Shown here piece after piece: positions 7,691-11,660 of a stretch of 11,660 bases of DNA; the stretch's first letter is position 1, and each line of letters begins with the position of its first letter. Position numbers and translations under genes: made by a program. The notes beneath the pieces were generated by a model, which saw only the letters and a list, made by a program, of their open reading frames with translations, was not told the DNA's origin and searched no databases. This DNA comes from CAZJDM01 sp964544765 (GTDB taxonomy: Bacteria > Bdellovibrionota_B > Oligoflexia > CAYFLR01), in assembly GCA_964544765.1 (NCBI GenBank), contig CAZJDM010000131.1:1-11660 (forward strand), written 5' to 3'.

Positions 7691-8933
7691 CAGTTAATGC
7701 TTTCTGGCTATCCAACAGATGCTCCGCCAAGTGTTCATCAGGAATAAATTCTCCCTGTTCCGCTAAATCCAAATAACCAACCACCTGCTTAATGAACAAC
7801 CGAACTTCACTGCGCAGTCCTATTTTTTCTTGATTTTTACAAATTTTGGCAAAAGTCTCTTTATTTAAGTTATCGCCACATTTCCACCGATATGATATTT
7901 CATGAATAGTTCGTAATTGTTCACCAAGCTCAATTAGTTCTTCCGTTTGCAAAGGCGTTTGATGGATGTCAATCAAAGTATTTCTATAATTGAGCCTTTT
8001 ATGCTCTCCAATAGATTTAATCCGACTCCAAAGGGCGTCATAGCATTTAAATCCTTTTTCTGACTGGATAACTTCCGGAATAATTGCCATAAAAATATGT
8101 AAATAACCTATCCGCTCGGTGTTATCTATAAGTAAACGGACACTCTCATAAGCGGCATTTCTTATAGAAGCAGAGCTGGCCATAACTGTCTCTAGTTCGT
8201 CCATTAACAGTACCAGTCCATGGTAACCTAGATAGCGCAAAAAAGTAATCAGCGATTCTAACAAATATTTTACATTATTTTTATTTAAGATATCATATAT
8301 GCCAAAAGGTTTTAAATCACGTTTTAAGATCTTGTCCCCAGCAAACCATCTTAATAAAAGTTCTTTGTTATTTTCTCTCTCATCCTCAGTTTCTTGCTCA
8401 TCCAATGGTTGAAGATATAGTCGCAATAAAGAACATAATCCGTTTTTATAATTTTGATCTAATGAGATTAAAGCAGATATTTCATCTATAATTTCATTGA
8501 AACGATCCGCGCTCTCATCTACCTCCGCCTTTACTTTGTTTAACCAAGTCTCTAGTAAATCACGAATTCCTGTACCCGAAAAATCACCTACCAGTTGTCT
8601 GACTATTTCTCTATAAATATTTTCAAATCGATGCATTGGAACTTCTCTAGTCAAAACTACAAAAGTAACCGCAAATTTTTTTTCCTTGGCCAAATGTCGA
8701 ATAATTGACATAAAATGGGTCTTCCCATCACCATAATCACCATTGACAAATCGCACTTTCGCACCACCTTCTTTGATATAGTTTTCCAAATCGTCCACAA
8801 TCAAAGAAAGCCATTTATCTCTTCCCACAGTGAAATACTTCACATACTCTATCGGCACACTGCCCTTTCGTAAGTGCTCTATAATTGCCCTAGCTTCAAA
8901 AGGTTTTAGATTCTCTATAGGTTTTATTTCCAT
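7656..8933 (-). CDS. BrxC/BrxD-like (DUF2791-type) P-loop ATPase, first copy
   Basis: This 425-residue P-loop ATPase is the better family match of the pair. The N-terminus has PFEARAIIEHLRKGSVP, close to the RRIIEALRxGxxP opening of BREX BrxC/BrxD proteins. Numbering from the chosen start, Walker A GDYGDGKTH is at about 65-73 and Walker B LVLLMDELET at about 240-249. A strand HIFMAIIPEV at about 279-288 could carry sensor 1, and GLRSEVRLFIKQVVGYLD at about 372-389 is the conserved C-terminal Arg segment. The frame begins with a GTG at 8939, but GAGGTG at 8937-8942 is a Shine-Dalgarno site with correct spacing only for the ATG at 8933, so that start is used. The stop TGA lies in copy B of the 37-bp duplication and overlaps an ATG (TGATG). 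It lies 151 bp downstream of the 312-residue gene and 36 bp before its paralogue. Its likely job is an ATP-driven partner of the two-motor helicase; that role is inferred. Confidence 0.88.
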   Translation of the reverse strand: MEIKPIENLKPFEARAIIEHLRKGSVPIEYVKYFTVGRDKWLSLIVDDLENYIKEGGAKVRFVNGDYGDGKTHFMSIIRHLAKEKKFAVTFVVLTREVPMHRFENIYREIVRQLVGDFSGTGIRDLLETWLNKVKAEVDESADRFNEIIDEISALISLDQNYKNGLCSLLRLYLQPLDEQETEDERENNKELLLRWFAGDKILKRDLKPFGIYDILNKNNVKYLLESLITFLRYLGYHGLVLLMDELETVMASSASIRNAAYESVRLLIDNTERIGYLHIFMAIIPEVIQSEKGFKCYDALWSRIKSIGEHKRLNYRNTLIDIHQTPLQTEELIELGEQLRTIHEISYRWKCGDNLNKETFAKICKNQEKIGLRSEVRLFIKQVVGYLDLAEQGEFIPDEHLAEHLLDSQKALTEESIQSASWDS

Positions 8934-9084
8934 GTTCACCTCGTGTTATTAATAGTATCAAATTTGAAGATCTTGTTTTTTTCATTCATGGACCTTACAA
9001 GGTTAAACAACGTAATCAGAGTTACCGGTACTTATTGACAAGTTACTCTTTATTTTTTCCTTGCCGCCTTGACCTTGGAGTGTT
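8934..9084. other. 151-bp gap between the 312-residue gene and the first ATPase
   Basis: No gene is seen here. On the minus strand the sequence just after the stop holds three CAAGG repeats (9059-9078 on the plus strand as CCTTG). Two small palindromes follow: TACCGGTA (9023-9030) and ACCTT-AC-AAGGT (8992-9003). A TTGTCA hexamer (9036-9041) looks like a -35 box, but no acceptable -10 lies at the right distance. There is no hairpin plus T-run. The gap may contain an internal promoter or operator, but the sequence does not establish it. Confidence 0.35.
8937..8942 (-). promoter_or_regulatory. Shine-Dalgarno site deciding the first ATPase start
   Basis: On the minus strand the sequence reads GAGGTGAACATG. 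GAGG lies five bases from the ATG at 8933. The in-frame GTG at 8939 is part of the SD itself and cannot be the start. Confidence 0.75.
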
Positions 9085-10023
9085 TTAAGAGCCTCTAGAA
9101 GACTGAAACGAAAGACCTGTAAAATTACGACGATCTCCATTGCTATCTATTAACATCATAGCATTACTTCGCCCAGGATGAAGGGATAGCATATAACCCG
9201 TTAATGAACCACCATGCATTTCAAAATAGCGCCATAAATCAACCACAAATTGATCCAGACTATATCCTCTGAACTTCTTTTGATCCATGTCCTGCAAAAA
9301 TGACTTGCTTTGCAAAGATATAACATGTTCCAAATAGAATTTTTGAATAGGAACAGGCTTCCCCATTGAAAGACCCGTCGATTTAACCATTCGGGAATAT
9401 ACTTGATAAATACCCTCGATAAAAACTTTAGGATCAAATGGACGACCATAAAGCTGTCGCTTTAACTGAACCAGAAAAGAGACAATCCTACGTGGGCTTA
9501 TCGATTTAAGCGTCTTTTTGTTAATAACGGTTTGTCTTTTTTCGAAATCTACCGTTCCTTCTATCCCTTTCAAGCTGAAAATCCTTGGCAAATCTACACT
9601 TAAAGGCAATTCAGCTTGAACGGCCAACCTTTCTAACTCGTCTTTAAATTCTAAACGATACTGTTCCACTTCTTTAAAGGCATAAGCACCAAGAGCGGCA
9701 AACGGAGATTTACACGCTTGCAAACGCTCATCTTCCTGGATCTTGACGGCCATTTTATCATGAAGATGCTTCTCTAATTCAATAAAATTCTCCTTACCTA
9801 CCAAAGCGACACACTTTTTAATAAAATCAGCCTTTTGTTGTAACACTCTCACTTCCTGCTGGTAAGGGCGAACTATAGCGTTTAATTGATTAATAGAGGT
9901 TTGAAGTATGGTTTCCGCGGTTTCAGTCGCGGTTTCAACTATACTAGAAGCTTCCTTCATATTAAACACTTTATCATTAACAATGATATCATTTTCTTTT
10001 CTTTTTTCAGTCTGCATTTCCAT
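9085..10023 (-). CDS. Unrecognised 312-residue protein with coiled-coil N-terminus, first gene of the ATPase-helicase module
   Basis: I do not recognise a family. Residues 1-20 are charged. About 23-70 form an Ala/Thr/Gln-rich helix with heptad character (ASSIVETATETAETIL, then QLNAIVRPYQQEVRVLQQKADFIKK), probably a coiled coil, and helices continue to about 138. The C-terminal half looks globular: SPRRIVSFLVQLKRQLYGRPFDPKVFIEGIYQVY (176-209), a VPIQKFYLEHVISL segment (224-237), YSLDQFVVDLWRYFEMHG (254-271), and a terminal beta-like stretch LHPGRSNAMMLIDSNGDRRNFTGLSF (281-306). There is no signal peptide, membrane segment, P-loop or nuclease motif. The start ATG at 10023 is supported by AGAGGT (10031-10036) seven bases upstream. 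It precedes the two ATPases on the same strand with a 151-bp gap, so co-function is likely. It could be an adaptor or sensor, or an SMC/kleisin-like scaffold; these are guesses from shape only. Confidence 0.75.
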   Translation of the reverse strand: MEMQTEKRKENDIIVNDKVFNMKEASSIVETATETAETILQTSINQLNAIVRPYQQEVRVLQQKADFIKKCVALVGKENFIELEKHLHDKMAVKIQEDERLQACKSPFAALGAYAFKEVEQYRLEFKDELERLAVQAELPLSVDLPRIFSLKGIEGTVDFEKRQTVINKKTLKSISPRRIVSFLVQLKRQLYGRPFDPKVFIEGIYQVYSRMVKSTGLSMGKPVPIQKFYLEHVISLQSKSFLQDMDQKKFRGYSLDQFVVDLWRYFEMHGGSLTGYMLSLHPGRSNAMMLIDSNGDRRNFTGLSFQSSRGS

Positions 10024-10154
10024 GTTCCAAACCTCTACATAAAAATAAACGCCCCTTTAATCCTTATAATCAATTTCCACATTTTATTACCAAAACAGAT
10101 CTGTAATAGCAATAGAAATTTCAAATATATTCTAAGCAGTGCATCAAACAATTG
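10024..10154. other. 131-bp gap before the module, with a palindrome and a weak -10
   Basis: This AT-rich spacer lies between the DUF4143 ATPase stop and the 312-residue gene. It contains a perfect 10-bp palindrome ACAGATCTGT (10095-10104), and ATTAC (10086-10090) is matched by GTAAT (10103-10107). A TATAAG hexamer on the minus strand (10063-10068) could be a -10, but its only -35 candidate (TTGGTA) is 19 bp away. No terminator hairpin is visible after the DUF4143 gene. The module promoter most likely lies here, with the palindrome as a possible operator; neither is proven. Confidence 0.3.
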
Positions 10155-11387
10155 TCACAGATAAGTAGCGGGCAATTGAAATATTTGAGGAGAAATCCAA
10201 CAAAGTTTATCACTATTATTTATTATTAATCCGAACTCCAAATTATGATGCTTAATGAAATCTTTTAATGTGAATAACTGATTTTTATTTATCTGGGTTC
10301 CAAGTTTTACCTCAATAGGGATCAGACCAAAATCTCCTTCAATTAATAAATCTATTTCAGCTTGATGCTGTGTTCTATAGTAATAATAATCAACATTTAT
10401 TAAACGATTTTTAAAGCCCTTAATTATTTCTTCAATTATTAAGGATTCCCAAATTGAACCAGCCAATGGATGTCCTAATAGATCTTCTTTATTTCGTATT
10501 CTTAATAAATGATTGATAAGTCCTGTATCACGAATATGGCCCTTAGGCATTTTAACAACTCTTTTAATCACGTTTTTTTCATAGCTTGGTAAATTTCGCC
10601 AAAGAAAGGTCCCTTCAAATATTTGTATATAGGATTTTACAGTTGGTTGAGATATATCTAGAGATCTAGCAAAATCAGAGTAATTTAAAATTTTTCCGGA
10701 TGAATGGGACAACATACTTATAAGCTTCCTATAGTTATTGATATCTAATTGTGGAAACAATCTTCTAATATCTCTCTGTACATAGGTATCGAAATAATTT
10801 TCCATCCAAAGTTCAAATCGTTTAGAATTTTTATTTCCCATTAAAAAAGCTTCTGGATACCCTCCCTTTATACATAATTGCCATAGTTCCTCATTTTGAT
10901 AAGTAGGTTTTAATAATTTTAAATCTTTAAATTGTTTGTTATTAATTATTTCGTATAATTCTGATGGTTTCTTTTGCCAAGCTTCCTCCAAACTAAATCC
11001 ACTTAATTCAACAATTGCGACTCTGCCAGCTAAACTTTCTGTTACGTTTTTTAATAATTCAGGAGAACTAGAGCCACTGAGTAAAAATTGGCCCATTTTA
11101 GATCTATTGCTATCTATTTTAACTCTTAAAGCTGGAAATAGGCTCGGTAAAAGTTGTGATTCATCCAAAACCACACATTCATCAAATTGCTGGAGAAAAA
11201 ACTCTGTATCTGGTTCAATTTTAGTAAAATCACTAGCTTTCTCTAAATCAAAAAAGGGAGCATCAGGTAAAATTTGTTTTAATAGTGTAGTTTTACCTAC
11301 TTGTCGAGATCCCAAAACCGCAACGCATGGAAAATTTTCTAAAAGATATTCAATTTGAGGAAAAATGGTCCTTTTTACATCGTACAT
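10155..11387 (-). CDS. AAA-type ATPase with DUF4143 / PD-(D/E)XK-like C-terminus
   Basis: This 410-residue protein belongs to the widespread, mobile ATPase group that joins an AAA_14-like domain to DUF4143; its cellular role is not settled. Seen in the sequence: Walker A GSRQVGKTT (26-34), Walker B CVVLDESQLL (71-80), a sensor-1-like FLLSGSSSPELL (101-112), GRVAIVEL (121-128), then YVQRDIRRL (202-210), a winged-helix-like stretch with DISQPTVKSYIQIFEGTFL (244-262), IRDTGLINHLL (285-295) and GHPLAGSIWESLIIEE (305-320). The C-terminal EIDLLIEGDFGLIPIEVK (344-361) keeps the D...ExK layout of the PD-(D/E)XK fold (D346, E359, K361). The length is normal and the gene is intact. The start is ATG 11387; no SD precedes it, and the promoter position predicts a leaderless mRNA. 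Its base composition is more AT-rich than that of the four genes downstream, so it may have a separate origin. It lies 131 bp before the module; shared transcription is possible because no terminator is seen. Confidence 0.85.
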   Translation of the reverse strand: MYDVKRTIFPQIEYLLENFPCVAVLGSRQVGKTTLLKQILPDAPFFDLEKASDFTKIEPDTEFFLQQFDECVVLDESQLLPSLFPALRVKIDSNRSKMGQFLLSGSSSPELLKNVTESLAGRVAIVELSGFSLEEAWQKKPSELYEIINNKQFKDLKLLKPTYQNEELWQLCIKGGYPEAFLMGNKNSKRFELWMENYFDTYVQRDIRRLFPQLDINNYRKLISMLSHSSGKILNYSDFARSLDISQPTVKSYIQIFEGTFLWRNLPSYEKNVIKRVVKMPKGHIRDTGLINHLLRIRNKEDLLGHPLAGSIWESLIIEEIIKGFKNRLINVDYYYYRTQHQAEIDLLIEGDFGLIPIEVKLGTQINKNQLFTLKDFIKHHNLEFGLIINNSDKLCWISPQIFQLPATYL

Positions 11388-11393
11388 TTTTAA

Positions 11394-11422
11394 ATTATAC
11401 TTTTGAATTTACTCCGTGTCAA
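11394..11422 (-). promoter_or_regulatory. Perfect consensus sigma-70-type promoter for the DUF4143 ATPase, leaderless
   Basis: On the minus strand TTGACA (11417-11422), a 17-base spacer and TATAAT (11394-11399) match the housekeeping consensus in full. Six bases (TTAAAA) separate the -10 box from the ATG at 11387, so transcription should begin at or next to the first base of the start codon. There is no room for a 5' UTR or an SD site. Confidence 0.85.
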
Positions 11423-11431
11423 GTAGAACCT

Positions 11432-11467
11432 AAAAGTGAAAGAATATTGAAAGAAAAGTGAAAGAAT
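11432..11467. repeat. Two 14-bp direct repeats, 22-bp period, upstream of the promoter
   Basis: AAAAGTGAAAGAAT occurs identically at 11432-11445 and 11454-11467. The 22-bp period is close to two helical turns, so both copies face the same side of the DNA. They begin 10 bp upstream of the -35 box and would be centred near -52 and -74 from the predicted start of transcription. They may be an activator or repressor site, or an UP-like element. Confidence 0.5.
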
Positions 11468-11483
11468 GTTAAGATTAAAAAAT

Positions 11484-11660
11484 GTGCGCCAAGATAAATC
11501 GGCGCTTACTTGCAGGTGCGAAATTTATCATTAAATCTCTAGTCCTGCCTAGGTAGCCTAAATTTAGGGCCTAGTATCGAGTCTTGTGCGAGCTAGGTAA
11601 CGAAGGCTAAAGCAAAGATAAGAGGTCATGTGAACTACTATGGATACCAAATGAATGCTT
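11484..11660 (+). mobile_element. 5' end of a group II intron (domain I), cut by the window edge
   Basis: The segment starts with GTGCGCC, the usual 5' end of bacterial group II introns (GUGYG). It contains nested complementary pairs: GCGCC/GGCGC (11486-11490 and 11501-11505), GCAGG/CCTGC (11512-11516 and 11544-11548), TAGCCT/AGGCTA (11554-11559 and 11604-11609), and inside the last pair CCTAG/CTAGG (11570-11574 and 11593-11597). The wording of the segment (GGTAACGAAGGCTAAAGC, GTGAAC, GGATACC) is like domain I of known bacterial introns as I remember them. The intron lies on the strand opposite to the genes, with its 5' exon edge at 11483, 97 bp upstream of the DUF4143 ATG. The intron-encoded reverse transcriptase and 3' end would be beyond the window. 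Confidence 0.75.

Noticed and set aside
8934..8939. GTG start for the first ATPase
   Set aside because: It is part of the Shine-Dalgarno GAGGTG; the ATG two codons later has proper spacing.
9013..9041. Internal promoter before the first ATPase (TTGTCA with a -10)
   Set aside because: At a 17-base spacing the -10 position reads TGATTA, which matches the consensus poorly.
86..10023. Calling the module a standard BREX system
   Set aside because: Only the DUF2791 ATPases and the Lhr-like helicase are shared. No PglZ, PglX, BrxA or BrxB is present in the window.
10936..11358. 140-codon plus-strand frame opposite the DUF4143 ATPase
   Set aside because: It is antisense to conserved Walker A and Walker B motifs and encodes no recognisable domain, so it is a shadow frame.
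10155..11387. DUF4143 ATPase as an integral member of the module
   Set aside because: It has its own perfect promoter and a more AT-rich composition, and such ATPases occur in many unrelated places. Co-transcription cannot be excluded.

Overview
The window is AT-rich bacterial DNA of accessory character. It holds five protein-coding genes, all on the minus strand, with repeat-rich DNA at the left edge and what looks like the 5' end of a group II intron at the right edge. The taxon cannot be fixed. Ordinary Shine-Dalgarno sites, a textbook sigma-70-type promoter, short tandem repeats of 7 and 9 bp, a group II intron and low GC would suit a repeat-rich Gram-negative lineage, for example a large sulfur bacterium, a deltaproteobacterium or a cyanobacterium. 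None of these is proven.

Layout, in the direction of transcription (right to left). At 11484-11660 (plus strand) a sequence starting GTGCGCC, with several nested complementary stems, resembles domain I of a group II intron and runs off the edge. At 11394-11422 there is a perfect TTGACA-N17-TATAAT promoter on the minus strand. It is so close to the next ATG that the mRNA should be leaderless, and two 14-bp direct repeats 22 bp apart lie just upstream. It drives an AAA/DUF4143-type ATPase with a PD-(D/E)XK-like C-terminus (10155-11387), which is visibly more AT-rich than its neighbours and is probably a separate accessory gene. Next come four genes that look like one functional module: an unrecognised 312-residue protein with a coiled-coil N-terminus (9085-10023), two different BrxC/BrxD-like (DUF2791-type) P-loop ATPases (7656-8933 and 6237-7619), and a giant protein of about 2046 residues (86-6226). 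The giant protein joins an Lhr-like SF2 helicase, a Cas4/TM0106-like Fe-S nuclease region and a UPF1-like SF1 helicase.

How the module may work (inference). DUF2791 ATPases and Lhr-like helicases are known from BREX phage-defence systems. Here they occur as a pair of ATPases with a two-motor helicase, and without any visible methyltransferase, PglZ phosphatase or phosphorothioation gene. A DNA-translocating or DNA-sensing conflict system is the best guess. Both helicase motors have complete motifs, whereas the central nuclease lacks its expected lysine and the following RNase H-like domain appears to lack key acids. The complex may therefore be more a remodelling machine than a cutter, or it may rely on a nuclease encoded elsewhere.

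Two sequence-level themes stand out. First, in-frame 9-bp tandem repeats with different unit sequences have expanded at four sites in two genes, three of them clearly in inter-domain or loop segments. Second, a 37-bp tandem duplication at the junction of the two ATPase genes has separated what appears to have been an overlapping TGATG stop-start, and every difference between its two copies is a transition towards A/T in the non-coding copy.
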